From assembly GCF_002999335.1 (NCBI RefSeq), contig NW_020312125.1, forward strand, positions 248,001 to 312,000: a stretch of DNA of 64,000 bases. Reading direction: 5' to 3'. The notes under the pieces are model-generated. The model saw nothing but the letters and a program-made list of their open reading frames with translations, made no database searches and had not been told where the DNA came from. Below are positions 46,615 through 59,427 of the stretch, piece by piece. The translations under genes and the position numbers were made by a program. Position 1 is the first letter of the stretch. The number at the start of each line of letters is the position of its first letter. This DNA comes from Cyclospora cayetanensis. Taxonomy: Eukaryota > Apicomplexa > Conoidasida > Eucoccidiorida > Eimeriidae.

Positions 46615-47499
46615 AGTCTTCGCTTTGTTTTGAATTCAAAGAAGTCATCACAACTTGGTAGTTGTTCACCCTTTCGTCATTCTAAAATTAATTCAATGAT
46701 AGCGGCTTTATAGATTTCAACTGCAGATGACTCATGAAAATTTTGGAGGAAACGTAAATTATCACAAACAAGGGAAACTGCGCACAACAGCGAACCGTTG
46801 GCGCGTCGTGAGGGCGTGCAGGCAACCACATTGGTGATGCTTTCAATATATTTCAGTCAGGTCGACCTGCCAAGCTAGTGAACACCTCAAGGGTCACAAA
46901 GTCGTGAAGAGCTAATGTGAGGTACATCAAAGGCCGATGGTCGATTTAGGCAGTAAAATGCCACCGCACTTTCTCACGCCCCAGCACAACGCAGAGTGTT
47001 CCTTCTCTCGCACTTGATATCGCTGCTCAGCTAAGGTGAAGCGATGAGAAAATAAACAATAATTTGGTGTTTTGATGGACGCGTAGCAAGTTAAGGTAGA
47101 ACAGCCCCCAGCGCATTGCTAAAAAGAAATAACGCTCCTCAACGGGCAGCCCACCATCGGAGAAGTTGTAGGGCGGCCTCTAAGCGTCACTGCTCTGCCA
47201 TCAGTCTCTTCTATTAATGCCACATACTCTGGTGCTCTAAGCATATCAGTCACAGGAGCAGAGATCCCAGGAATCAAACTGCTATGACAAGGTGCGGGCC
47301 CATTGGGCTTCGCAGTATCTCTAGGGGTGTGTAAAAGTAAAGGCCACGACTTCACTGCTTCCAGTATAACAATTCCTGCAGTCGAATCTTGGAATTCCAG
47401 CAACACAAATGTCTTTGCAAGAAAACTCGTGTGCCTTCACGTACTACTGCTTGTCCCACGACAGCTGAAGCGCACGCCTTTGGTTCGCTGTAGATGCTC

Positions 47500-47665
47500 T
47501 TGAAGTACTGGACTGACCTTGGTCATGTACAGCCAGGCACCCCCCCGTTTGGGGGCTCATTATCTTTTTGGGTAGCTTGCCGTTGCAGTTCAGCTATGGC
47601 CTTATCAAGTATTAACGGAATAGACACATGCTCGTATTGGCGAGTGCGAGTGTGGAACGTGTATT
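47500..47665 (-). pseudogene. Reverse transcriptase remnant, element 2
   Basis: The minus strand reads YTFHTRTRQYEHVSIPLILD and AIAELQRQ, aligned with the gypsy motif TAFxTRYGxYEFxVMPFGLxNAPATFQ. After a frameshift follows AWLYMTKVSP, in the place of VVYLDDILIYS and parallel to the YMDK of element 1. Confidence 0.65.
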
Positions 47666-47700
47666 GTATCTTTTATCAAGGTCAATGGGAATGTGTAAAA

Positions 47701-49825
47701 AAGCGACTGCGCAGTCAAATTTCGAGACGACTATTCACCTGTGTACTATGTAAAGGAGTTCTCCAATCTGACAGATAGGGAGCTTCTGCCTCACAGTTAT
47801 CTGTTCCACGGGCTTTAACTAAACCCATATGCACTACCTTCCCTCCTCTGTCTGGGCCAAAACTGGGATGTGGGATATATCCAAAAAGCACTGATCAGCC
47901 GTAATGCTTTGTATCGACAATTCGTCCGCCTGACCCTAACTTTTCTCTTCATGCCCTAAGGGCCCTCGATACGGGGGAGCACAGCTTGGGACTGACTCGG
48001 GGGTTATATTCATGAGCCTCTCTAAACTACCAACAAATGGCCGGCCTGCTAGGAGTTCGTCCTTATCGGCCAGATTCTTGGGCTTCTTCAGCAAATTTGC
48101 CCACTCCTGCTATGGCTTGGCGCAAGCTTAAGCAGAACTTCCAAAAATATAGCCTGTTGCAGAGCCACCAAGACAGGATGCGTGCTAGGAGTATCTTCAC
48201 CTACTGCGCTGCTGAACCGGCCGCAAAAAGGCTCTGCCTCACTTTGGTGCTGTATAACCACTCTATCTTCCCTCTCACCAAACAGAAATGAGTGTCTTCC
48301 CGGGGCCCCAGATACGCTCTTCGTAGGCCATCCATGGCATACTACGATTATATCAAGGTGCACATACCCAGCATAGGTCATGGAGAATGGTGTAGGACCC
48401 AAATTCAAGCTTGAGTAAAATTCTTCTCCCATAGTATTGCTTATTCTTGTGGTCTGACGAGCCTCAGTAAACTTGAGTCTTAGGGACTGCGCTAACGACT
48501 GAACAAGCAGTTAGCACCTCCATGCCGCCTCCTCGGAGGATATATTCACCCTACATCCACTAACAAGCAACGCGAACAATTCTTGACCGATAGTGTATTG
48601 TATCACCGCAGAGCCAATCCATAGTGGGTTGCCTAGCGGCAGCTCTATTTGTCGTATCCTACTTTACTACGCCGCAGCGTGCGGCATTCCGTTTTCCTGA
48701 TGCAGCTTGTTTACTCGCCAAGCAGCTTGCATCCGCTAAGCTCAGTTTTTGGCCTTTTGCATTCGCTTCAGTTTCCAAAGTTTAAGGCTTAATTATTCAC
48801 AAAAGGAAGTAGTTGCATCGTTGGGGGCTGGCTGGGTCTGTCTAGAAGCGCGGCTGCCTCCCAACCTGCTTTTACCGTTCGCCTTCGCGTGTAGGCTACG
48901 GCTGGCTGACACCGCCACGATATCCACAAGATCTCAGTCACGAGTTGGTTTTTGCGCTTTTATTATAGACTTTGAAGCCTTAATTATTCTATTCTGAAGC
49001 CCCAAGGTGTGAACGCCCCACCGGTCGGCTGTTTAACCACGCAGTTAGCACCCATCCTGCAACTACGAGGTAGCCCATTGAGTAGATCTGGGATAAGCCA
49101 CTGAAGTGCAGCAGTGTGTGTACGTTGTGACTTTGAGAGCCAGAGTGTCATAGCTTTCGATCATGTATTTATTGCCACATTCCGCTGCTTCGGTTTGCTT
49201 AATTATCCTAAAGCTTACTGCGGAGCTGGCTTCGCCCTCACCGATGAGCCAGGGTTTGTGCGGAGGCTTGAACTATAGTAGCCTCTGTATGCAGACTACT
49301 TCCTCTTTGTAAAAAGGACCAACACTGTAGTGTTTTCCTATTTAGTACCCATCTTGCAAGGAGCAAACGTCTCTCTTCATAGAGGGCGTAAAAGCGAGGT
49401 ACATCTCCAGCCGGCTCATGAAATCTTCGGGTACCTGCCAATCCTTACGGCCTTCATACCGCTGTGGTTGATATAACTTCGTAGGCTCATTTATAAAACT
49501 TTTAATCTGCTGACACATTGTGTTTGTCTACCAGGTGTGGATCCAATGCGCTCACATCGACTTGGAAGCCGGCCTCTGCCGCACGCAACGGGTGTTCTGC
49601 CACCGTCAACTTCCATCGACAACAAGCTTTGTTCCCGCACATCGCTACTTAGAAATCAGGCTACTGGAGTACAAAATAATCTGATCAAAACCAGCTCAAT
49701 ATTCTTGAATCATGCAACATCTCACTGCATCCACAACCAATGGATAATCGAGAAACAGCTGTATTGAACCGTGCGGTGCTACACATTGTATGCTCCATCT
49801 AGGCTATCTCTAGGGTGAGGTGGAT
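47701..49825. other. Gene-poor region, probable repeat debris
   Basis: No supported gene. The left part is where the missing 5' half of element 2 should lie. The right part, just before LTR-like copy F, ends in the purine tract AGGGTGAGGTGG, so it may be the 3' internal end of a third, plus-oriented element; no coding domain of it could be read. Confidence 0.35.
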
Positions 49826-49900
49826 ATAGCGGATCAAGCTACACCTAAAAACTTTTCATTACACTAGTTATATTGAGTGAGATTTTGTACAGAACTGTGT
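49826..49900 (+). repeat. LTR-like repeat copy F (plus orientation)
   Basis: From about 49826 the plus strand reads TATAGCGGATCAAGCTACACC and then blocks (ttcattacactagttatattgag) that match the first ~65 bases of LTR copies C and D in opposite orientation. The purine tract AGGGTGAGGTGG lies immediately before it. Similarity fades beyond about 49900. Confidence 0.5.
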
Positions 49901-51134
49901 AATTGGTTTTGCTGCTATGTGCTCGCATGTATCCATGCGTGCATGAATGTGTGAAACCCTCCAGACTGTCTTAGAGTGGCTGCTGATGACACCACTGCTG
50001 GCCGTTTTCTCATCTGGGCAGCCCTCACTCAGTTGCTTGTAGACTGGGCTTCATATACATCATGTAACAATTGAGAAGGGAAACGGCTTGGTTGTTGATT
50101 TGTTGTAGCTCCTACACAGAAAGTTTGGAATGCTCCGCATTATATGAGCGTATCTTTGCCCACATGCCACGTAAAGCAATTTGGAACACAGGGTGAGTGC
50201 CTAGAGGGGCCACGTCTTTACTCCTTACGTGACTGACTCCCATAATGTTGAAACCCTGTCTTGTACCACCGTGTAAGCGTGAAATCTCTGGCGAAGCAAA
50301 AGTTAATAGATTTCCCATGTTCTATAGGGTGTGGTGGCTACTGCCTAGCCTATGGAGATCCAGCAATACAACAGTCTTTACCTCGAACAGACGGGAGCCT
50401 GGTGTCAGAAAGCAGCTGGTACGATTGCTATGTCGGTCCTTTCTTCGGATATATCTTAGTTGATTTTGGTGGCTAGAAAGGCTACGAGTATTCTACGAAG
50501 GGCCAACATGGTGTGCACCATCGAAGCTTATTTTTTAGTTGGAAAATCAAAGGACTGTCTTTGATGTAGTAGAAGGCATTCGGAAAGCCGAGCCTCTTCT
50601 CATCTTTATAAGTTACATTCCTGCCAGTGGGCCCCTCTGAAGAAGGCTCAGACAGGAGTCCTGGCGCCACCCTAGCACTGCTGTAAAACTTTGGGTTTTC
50701 GGCTATAAAGACTGATACAAATAAAAGAACCGGCCGCTATAAGACGTGAAAATCCACTTTGCTTCTAAATTCCAGCAATATTTGCGCTGTTTTAAAGATG
50801 TTCATGCCGTGTGTCTCCGTCATAGAAACCGTGCTCTGAGCTGCTATTGGTACTGAACGCCAAAGCAACAAAGGCAGCGTGTGCCCTTTTGTATTCAAAG
50901 TGAAGAGGTCATCCATTTAACTCTTAGGAAGAGATATTTAAAACACTTAAATCCCTTAATTTTATCCCTTAAGGGCTCCCCTCTTCCTGTTGGTGCGCTT
51001 ACACACTCGCCGACACCCCCAGCGGGCACCGTGTGTAGCAGCTGTAACCGCTCCCTGCTGCATATCTCAGTATCCGGAGAATCACTTGTGGATTATACTT
51101 GTTGCTATCAACGGCCTTAAATTTTTGACTAAAA
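49901..51134. other. Intergenic, no gene seen
   Basis: Short frames only. The right end should contain the promoter and leader of the acyl-CoA-binding protein gene. Confidence 0.35.
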
Positions 51135-51410
51135 ATGTTGAGTGAGTTCGAAAAGGCGGTGGAATTCGTGCGGAAGCCTGTCGACGGGCACTCACCCTCA
51201 ACAGCGCAGAAACTCCGGTTTTACGGCCTGTATAAGCAGGCAACCGTTGGCGACAACGAAACACCGGAGCCCTCCTTTTACCAATTAGAGGCCAAGCAGA
51301 AATGGAAAGCATGGGCGGACTTTAAGGGCATGGACAAAGAGGCAGCCCAGCAGGAGTACATCAAGGAGCTCGACAAGTCGACCCCTAACTGGAGGGAACA
51401 CACGCAGTAG
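51135..51410 (+). CDS. ACBP: Acyl-CoA-binding protein
   Basis: One exon of 91 residues, the usual size of this family (about 86-92). ACBPs are four-helix cytosolic carriers that bind long-chain acyl-CoA esters and hand them to lipid-synthesis and remodelling enzymes. The signature is present: LRFYGLYKQATVGD (helix 2 entry with the binding Tyr and Lys), then a short acidic loop, AKQKWKAWADFKGMDKEAA and QEYIKEL. The expected binding residues Tyr28/Lys32/Lys54/Tyr73 of bovine ACBP all have counterparts. There is no signal peptide, so a cytosolic location is expected. ATG context aaaaATGTTG. The gene stands alone between intergenic stretches and shows none of the low-complexity inserts common in this window. 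Confidence 0.96.
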   Translation: MLSEFEKAVEFVRKPVDGHSPSTAQKLRFYGLYKQATVGDNETPEPSFYQLEAKQKWKAWADFKGMDKEAAQQEYIKELDKSTPNWREHTQ

Positions 51411-52162
51411 ATCGTACGCCGAGCAGTATAATCGCGCATATCTGCTTCATCAGTCCTCTACTACCAGTTCAGGGTACAGCTCTTTCCATACCCCTCTGCC
51501 CAGGAAAAATCCTCACAGCATAAACATCCGCAAGCGCCTCACGTCGCCTGGATCACTTTTACCACAACTACCTTTCGTTGGAGCCTTCCGTCGGGGCCAT
51601 GCTTTGTGGAATCCCGGAATAAGGGTCATTTTTTTCAGCAAAGCATTGTATCGAAAATGGCGTTGTAGTACGACGTCTACAGCTTAGGAGGGTACATGAC
51701 TTGCTGTGTGCCTATCCTCAATCCTCTTCCCGGTTTCTGCCTTTTGTTTTGTGCGTTATATCAGAGCCCCTGAGTCTTAGGGACTTCTATTGGGCGGACT
51801 GCTGAATGCGCCCCGTGCTGCACTTGATGCAGCCCACTCTGCAGCTTTTTGTCTTTCTTGACCCTAAAACTACTGCTTGATATTATTTTCGCCTTTTCGC
51901 TTCCTCCCTTTCCCTCTTGCCACAATAGCACGAAAGCGCCCATAAGTGTACATGGGTCTTCAATTGGAAAGGCCCGAGCAGCCCTACGGGACCGGGCACT
52001 TTCTGGTGCAGTTAACTGAAGGGCTCTGATGAGGGTTACTCCAGGGTCGACTCAACCACACTATGTATGTCACTAGCATTCACAAGGGTCCTGTGGGGGC
52101 CTCTATCTGGCCCCCTGCTTTGCTGTAAATAAAATGGGTAATCTTAATGGACTTTTTGGATA
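51411..52162. other. 3' flank of ACBP and of the large minus-strand gene
   Basis: A convergent intergenic stretch. It should hold the 3' untranslated regions of both neighbours. No gene seen. Confidence 0.4.
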
Positions 52163-52355
52163 CTAATTTACTCTCTCATCTAAGTGGTCAGGCAGTAGAA
52201 GAAGTGGTGCGCAGTAGAGAGAGACGCTCCGGTTGTCTTTGAAGGTGGCCCACAGGACCTCGCAGCACCCGCATGCGAGGATCCAGTGGGGCCTAAGTAG
52301 CCTTTTCCCACCCGCCTCTGGAGGTGCTATTCTCTTCTCAGAGCGCCCGAGGAGC

Positions 52356-55300
52356 TCACAAACTGAAAGGATGGGTCTCCTTAAACATACCCGTAACGCT
52401 GCCTGATCTGTTCACAGGAATAAGGGCTCGGCATCCGAGGGGCCCAGCGTTGCTCTGCATAAGATGTGTGGACGGAGCTCCAGGTGTAGCAGGGTTGTTC
52501 AAGCCCTCGGGTTTTTTAAGTAAGGAATTGGTGGCCGGCGGGCCCTCAAGACTCCAAACTGCTGGATTCATGCAGACAAATTGCCGCTTGGTAAGGGGAG
52601 TTACAATAACCTCTCCCGAGCTGACGCTCCCTGACCAGTTGCTGCTGGGACTGCTAAGTGAGTCTGCTGCTGCTGCATTGGGAGACACAGTACTTGATTG
52701 CCGTCCTGCAGCTCTTCGTTGCTCCTTATTCGGAAGAGGAGGGAGGCTTAGGGGACTCGCTGTATCCCATTGCTGCAGCTGGGGGGAAGTTGACTGAGGG
52801 ACCCACTTTCGCTGCAGCAGTTCTCTTTGCTGCTCAAGCACCTGCTCCTGCTGCAACAACACCTGCTGTTGTTTCGCCAGGACCTGCTGCTGCAGATGTT
52901 GCGCATCAGATGCTGGGCATTGTTGCTTTGAGGCTGCATCTGTAGATTCTACGGGGGGTGCTGCCCTTTCTGGGGAGACCGCGGGACTTGAGAAAACCCG
53001 TTTGGTGGCCTCTACTCTGTGGAAGGACGCATTTCCCTCGTCCGTGCGAAATCTTGCGGGGTATTTAGTGCTTCTCCCTAGCCTCCCAACGACTGCAGTT
53101 GTCACCGCTGTTGCGGTGTTCTTCCCCTGAAAGTCATGTGGGGCACTTACAGGACGCGGCAGCTTCCTGCGCCTGCTATCTGCTGACTTAGTTAGTGCGA
53201 ATTCCTGAGGGGGTCCACGCGGATGCACAAATGCCTTCTGCTGCGGTTTATTGGAGTGGAGCGGCTCTTGGTGGTTCTGCCGTGTTAAATGCTGCTGCTT
53301 ATGCCTTGCGACCACGAGCGTTTGTGAGAGAGAAAGGGTCCCACGAGTCTGAGCTGGTGGTAGTCGGGAGTTCTTGAGAGGCTGCACCTTGCCAATAAGA
53401 TGCCTTCCCAGCTTGGTGGAAGGCTGTGCAGGTGAATTTACAAATAGGAGGCATTGGTTCGGCATTGGCTTTGCCATTCTGCTGCTTGTTGTTTGCGACT
53501 CTTTGCGCACGTCATGAATATTGTCGCTGTGTTCCTTGTCAGACTGCGCTTTCTGGGATCCTTGGGATTCCTCCTCGTGCTGCGTTTGCTCTTGGGCCAC
53601 AATCGTCCTCAGTACTTGCGGCTGCCTGCTAGGCGGGAGTACTAAAACAGGGCTCTCGGGGTGGGCTGCGAGTTCCCGTGAGGATGTGCGGGGCAGTAAC
53701 TCAGAAGCCACAGGGAGAGTTCGCTGACATGCTGGGGGACTCTTCCGCTGCACACGACTGGATGATTCCGAAGGCCCATCCCTTTTCGCTTGCTGCTGGT
53801 GGTGCTCTGGTCGTGATTCGGTGAGCGGTTGCACCTTGTGGCTACGTGGTTGGTGTGGGAGGGTCAGGCCTAATGGGGGGCTTTCCGCAGCAGGAGAGGC
53901 CTGCGAGCTGTGAAGGCTGCGAGAGGGGGAATATTCTGAGAGGGCTGATGCACTGCATTCCTTGTACTGCCAGTGATTCAAAGAAAGCTGTTCAGGCTGC
54001 TCTCTTTTTGGCGAGGGCAACTGCTTCACTTGGCACTGCACAGGCTGCCCTACTTCGTGCCGTGCAGGTTCTTCTGCTTGCTGCAGTTGCTGCAGAACTT
54101 GCTGCTCCTGTTGCACTGGCTGCTGCTCTTCATGCGCTGGCAGTTCCGCAAGCCTTTGCTCTACAGCTACTGACTCTCGTTGTAGAAACTCCTGGAGTTG
54201 CACAGAGTCCGTCTGACTCTCTCGGTGTTTCACACCCCTAGCTCTTTGCAATGACGTTGTGTTGTGGTGGTGGTCATGAAGCTCATGGTGATAGTAGTGG
54301 TGGTGCAGCTGCGATGGCTGCTGATGTAGCGGCTGAAGGGTAGCCCCTAGTCTCTGCGGTCCAGCGACTGCCATGGGCTGGCCACCGTTTGGCAGCTTTT
54401 GCGTTGCAGGGTCTGGGGTGCTCTTGGTGGCAGCCTCAGCTTGAACTCCTCCTGCTGCAGGTTCTTTTGCTGCTTGCGTTACAGCTGCTGCAGGAGCTGG
54501 TGCCCTGCCCTGTGCCTTTTGTAATAGAGACTCCAGCACCTGTGTTAATTGTGCTGCACCACCCGAACCTTCGGGCCTTCGCAGTGGCAACAATGGCTCG
54601 CTGTGACAATGGGCTGCTGAGAGCTCCCAGGGGCTAAGAGCAGCAAAGTCCTCCATCTTCCTGTGCTGAGGACTGTTCTGCATTGCTGCAGTATCACGGC
54701 AGCAACTGGGTATGTCTACTGGCTGAAGAGGAGACTCCGCAGGCCTTCGTGCCTCTGCAGCTATATCTTCTGCTGGCGCTGTCAATTCTGGTGTTGCTGC
54801 GAGTTTCTCCCCCTTGGCCGCAGAAGCCAAGCTATTTAGCAGCCTCGACGTGGAAGCGCTCAGTTCCTCCTCTGCGGCAGAAGCAGTGTCTTTTGCTTCA
54901 GCAGCTCCAACTGTTGAAGCCGCTCGAGGGATTGCTGTCGGCAATTCCTTCTTAGGCGATAGGCTTGGCTCTCGCTGGTCCAGTGCTCGCTGCCTTTGGT
55001 GCCTCTCTACCGTCTGAAGTCTCTTTTGCAGTAGCTCGTCAATCAGCGCGTGCTGCTGCAGCGGAGTGAGTGCAGTGTCAACACGCACGCATCTACGTTG
55101 CTGTAGCGGCTTGCCGCTGGCCCGCTCCCCCGCTGAGCTGCTGCAATCGCTTGAGCACGTGCTGTCTCCGCCGACACAACTGCAACAGCCAGTGCGACAA
55201 CAGCAGCAGTTGCTGATCCCATCCTTACGGGACTGCTGCCTCTGGTGCATCTGAAAGGCTTGGTTGTGTTGGACATCTTTGCATCGCTGCTGATGCAGGC

Positions 55301-58300
55301 GCTTGCCTCCGCCTTCCGAAGCACTCGTCTTGGGCTGCTTATGAGAACTCCGGAAAGTACTACCCCAAGGTGTTGTATCGCTAGCACTTTCTTCAACCAG
55401 CTTCCAGTTGCCATTCATGCGGCCCCTTATCAGCTGCATCAAAGATCTTTGCTGCTGTTCTGATATGTGCAGCCTCCCCCGTTCCCCGTCCGACGCCGGG
55501 CTACACACCAAAACTTCTTTCCCAGCGCTACACGGCAGAGCCAGCACCAATAGCTGGGGTTCTTGCTGCTCCTTCGACTTTTGTTTCGGCCGCTGCCTCT
55601 GTTCCTGACGAGAACTCGGGCTTGCGGACGATCGAACTCTAGGGATAGCACCGCCAGTTCGCTGCTGCTGCTCGCGGAGAGCAGCAGCAGCACTTGCAGG
55701 TCGCTTGCTGCCGCCAACGCCGAAGCACTGACCGGCAGTGTTTTCTTCTGGGTGACAGGCTGCACATTTGCGACTCGTGTGCTGGCAGTCCGCTGTACAT
55801 ACTGGAGCTGTCCACCGCGCTTGTGGTAAGGCTGCTCTGCTGGCCTCCCCGGCGTGCTGAACGCGACGCTGTGCACCGCTCTGTGGGGAAAACCCCGTCG
55901 CCTTCTGCCAGGACCCATCAGCAGCAGCTTCTATGTCCTTCCATTTCTGCTGCTGTGGTTTTTCTGTCTGAGCTGTCGAGTAGCACGCAGCTTTTGGACT
56001 CCCTTTGGGAGTCATGGAAGCCCCTTCGCTGTGCAGCGGCTGAGTCTGCTGCTGTTTTATTTGTTGCTGTCTAAGGTCACTTTCTACCGCGCCACCAGAT
56101 GCACCATCTGACGCTTTTTGCTGATTCTTTATGGCGTCGACAGGCTGCTGCAATTGCTGCTGCAGCAGAAAATGTTGACGTAAGATGGCTTGCTGGCTTT
56201 GCTGCTGCTCTTGTAGTAGTTCAAGCTGCTGTTGCATATACTGAAGCAGCTGTCGCTGCCAGTCTTGTTCCGGTAGCCGCGAGCAGCCGCTGCTCGGCTG
56301 GAGTCTCTCCACGCAAAAGTGCATTCTTTGCAAGTATGGCGGTCTCCTTCTGGAAGTAGCTACTACCTCGCCAGCTGCTGCTCCTAGGCCTTTCGCCGCG
56401 GGGTCCTCAGACTCCATCGGAATGGAACCGCCTTCACCAGCGGTAGCTGCGGGAAAGACCTGGGATGTTGCTGTAGATAAGCATGTGTGTGTCCAGGGAT
56501 CATTTACTAAGACTGCAGCAGCGGCAATTCCATCTGTGGCCGAGTTATCCGATCGTGTCTTGGCAGTGGCTGTGGTAACCGCTGGGACGGCTGCTACCTC
56601 CGATGCTGTAGGCCCCCTGTTTGGATTAAACGGACTCGCCCTCACCCATGTGGGCAGACTCGCAGAGCGGCGGGCACAGCTGCTGCCACACTGAGCTGTT
56701 CCTCGAAAGTCTACCTCCTGGTTTGCCAGTGCTGTTGAGGCTGCGCCAGTACGAGGTGGCTGGGAGTGATCCCGTGCGCGACGCCGTCCCTGTTGTTGCT
56801 CTTCTTTCTGGCGTTGCTTCTGATGCTCCTGGGCTTGTGTATATTCCTGTTCTGTGCAGAGCTTAGCAGGAGAGAGATGGTGCAGGTCACCTGCTCTGTG
56901 CCCTCTCTTAGCCACAGGCGCAGATGGCTGTTGCCTCTGCTGCTTCCGTGGCTTCCCACCAACCTCCTGGGAGGCCCCCAGACTGCCAGGCTCCAATGTA
57001 AGAGGGAGGTACTGTTGTTGATCCCACTCAATGGCACATAAGGCGCCTGTTGCTGCCCCCAATTCCGCATGCACCTGCCCTAAGGACTTTAGTAAACTGG
57101 CACAGCCAGGACTCCTTTCCTCTGACTCCACAGCGTGGGACAAGGAATGCTGTTTCTGGGCTTTCTGCTTTGTTTGTCCACCACTACGCCTGCCTGCACG
57201 TTGTTCGCTGACGCTTTTCAGGGGGGGTTTGGTTATCGTTGGAGTATAAGCACCTTCCTTGAGCAGCCCGGAACCTGGGTACCCCTGAGGTCCAGCTCCG
57301 AAGAGATGCAAAGGGCTAAATGCATGTCTATGGAGTGCCCGTGCATACAGCTGCAACTCCTGCAGAGACACGAAGCACCAAGATCATCTTATACGATCTG
57401 TCCCATACTGCCGCTGTTGCTAACAGCAGCCTTTGCGTGTTCCCTGTTGCAAGCTTGGTGAGCGAGGAAGACTCACGCTGAGGATTAGTGCAGCTCTACT
57501 GCTGGTAGCGTCGGAAAGACCCAGGGTCCCTTCTCTCCTTAACGCGTGTGTTTGCGCCGTTTTGGAGGGCCAGGACCAAGCAAACGCATCCTGAGAGGCC
57601 TGTGTAGGCGAAGAAAAGGCCGTGGGCGCGTTCCTTGCTGCTCCTTTCATTGCAAGCTCCAGTACAGCGGACACCACAGCCTCCGTTACACTCTCAACGC
57701 TGGGTCTCCCGGCGCTGTCTGCTGTTTCGTATTTTGTTTGCTTTTTCAGGCCGTGGGAAGACCGGTGTGGCCCTGTGGAAATGGCACTGTGCAGCTGGGC
57801 GGCCGCCTGTTGGAGCAGTGATACAGCGAGCAGAGAAGGTAATAAATACATTGAGGTTTTTGCGCACACACACGGATGCAGCACCCATAGAACTGTTGCT
57901 ATGAAGCAGAAAACACAGACACAAAGAGGAAGAGGCAGACGGATGCGAAAACACATATCATGGAGTGCACTGGCAGCACAGGGTGGTACAACAATAGGCT
58001 GGAAAAGTGTTTCAAGGAGAGGTTCATCCCACGTTGACTCGTGATGCCCCTTGCAAGAAGTCGCTCGTGATTCTCTGCATTGCCGATATTACGCTTTCTG
58101 CTTAGAAAATTAATTCTGCTGCACCTGAGAAAGAGCATGCTCTTCCAAGCTCTCGGAGGTCTGGAGCCTAATCTGGGAGCGCAGGTGACCTGTCGGATCG
58201 CCTGCGACACACTCTATGCAGCCAGACTTGTGCATCTGCTGATACTGAGGGATTTGTTTGAGAGCCTCCGAAGGCTGATTGCATTGCATTGGCTACCTAG

Positions 58301-59406
58301 CTAAGCCAAAATAGAATGGCGCGGAGCCTCGTAACGCTAGCACATATCAGCTTACGGGGTTGTGAGTGAGAAGGCATATCCTGGTCCGTGTGTTGTTTCT
58401 CATGTTGCTGTTGCTGCCGGAGGGCCTCGTTCAACTTGCCTTTATCCATAAAGGGGAATTGAGGAACTGGTGGCTGGCCAGGTCCATGATTGGGCTTCCC
58501 AGGGGTCATCTGTTTCTCAATACATTCAATAGAGGCTCTCTCTTTTACTCTCGTCTCGTCACGGGCCTTCGCTATGCACTGGAATTCCCCGTTAGAAGGT
58601 GCTTGATCCCAGGGACGGGCTGTCGCCGTGATTGCTGGATGAGCGTAAGCCGCTGAAACAGCCGCATGCTGCGTTTCTAGCGGCTTCGTCCGTCTGATGC
58701 CGGTTTCGTGGCCTTCCTGTTGTTTTCTCAGCTCCCATAGCGAGGCGTTTTCAGTGTGTAGAGAGGTGCCTATCCTAGGAGAATCATCGGTTATTCCGAA
58801 TGGAGCATCATCTAGGAGGCTCCCTTTGGGCGAGCGGCCCCATGGAGAGAGAGATTCCAAGCAGGATTGGGTTTTCTCGACAGGCCGCGCAGTCGTGCTG
58901 AATGGACCCTGATTCCGCTGCACAGGTGCCTTCCTTTTCGCCTCTATCCTACTAGAAGGGGTTCTCAATATGAAGCCTTTTTTCAAAGGGCGGGAACTGG
59001 ATTGCTCTTTTCTACAAGGGTCACTCAAGGAGCTTCGTTTGGGGCCTCCTGATGGGGGCATCCGAGAGTCGGCTCTTCCGGCAGCTTTCACCGGTTGCCA
59101 CTGTTGCAGCTGATTCTTGTGTTCCTCTGCTGACGCCTTCGCAAGGTCAGCAGCCGCGGCTCCTCTAGCTGCAGTAACAGTAGCCGCTCCATGTACCGTG
59201 GCAGCGCTGCGAGTTTCTCCCCCATACGGGTAGCTTAGTGGGGTGCTCTGTTGGGACACGCCCAACGTTTTTACACCCCAAGGACATAGAGGAATCTGGC
59301 TCTTTTGACTCTGATACCCTTGAAAGTCATGTAATTTCGGAATTTGAACGATTAGCTCTTCTGCATGCCTGCCATTGGGCTTTTGTATTCGTCGCTGCTT
59401 CTTCAT
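52356..59406 (-). CDS. Very large glutamine-rich hypothetical protein
   Basis: Main exons: 59406-58356, 58274-58125, 57806-57477 and 57359-52356, together about 2,180 residues. The last exon alone is open for 1,668 codons. Joins between exons 2, 3 and 4 are clean (TCTCAG|GTGCAG to CCAACAG|GCGGCC; CTCAGC|GTGAGT to TCTGCAG|GAGTTG, all phase 0). The join from exon 1 (CCCC|GTAAGC, phase 1) to exon 2 (phase 0) does not fit, so one boundary there is wrong or a small exon is missing. The protein is Gln/Ala/Ser/Pro-rich with many short Q runs (QQQ to QQQQ), helical Q/E/L stretches (for example LLQKRLQTVERHQRQ) and one Cys cluster (CCCCRTGCCSC). I recognise no domain. The 3' end may differ: ACGG|GTATGT lies 35 bases before the stop, and a 28-base intron would extend the frame to 52163. 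Function unknown; the length argues it is a real gene. Confidence 0.7.
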
Positions 59407-59427
59407 GTCGTGCTCTTTATCCGAAGG

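Larger units (their letters stand above)
44290..47700 (-). mobile_element. Decayed Ty3/gypsy-type LTR retrotransposon, copy 2
   Basis: In element order on the minus strand this holds RT (47665-47500), RNase H-like (47406-47119), integrase zinc-finger and core (46614-46036) remnants, a poorly readable C-terminal part, a polypurine tract and the 3' LTR (copy C). It aligns collinearly with 17000-20450. Stops and frameshifts break every domain, so it is inactive. The size of the two copies and their divergence imply independent old insertions. The 5' part and 5' LTR were not found. Confidence 0.8.
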
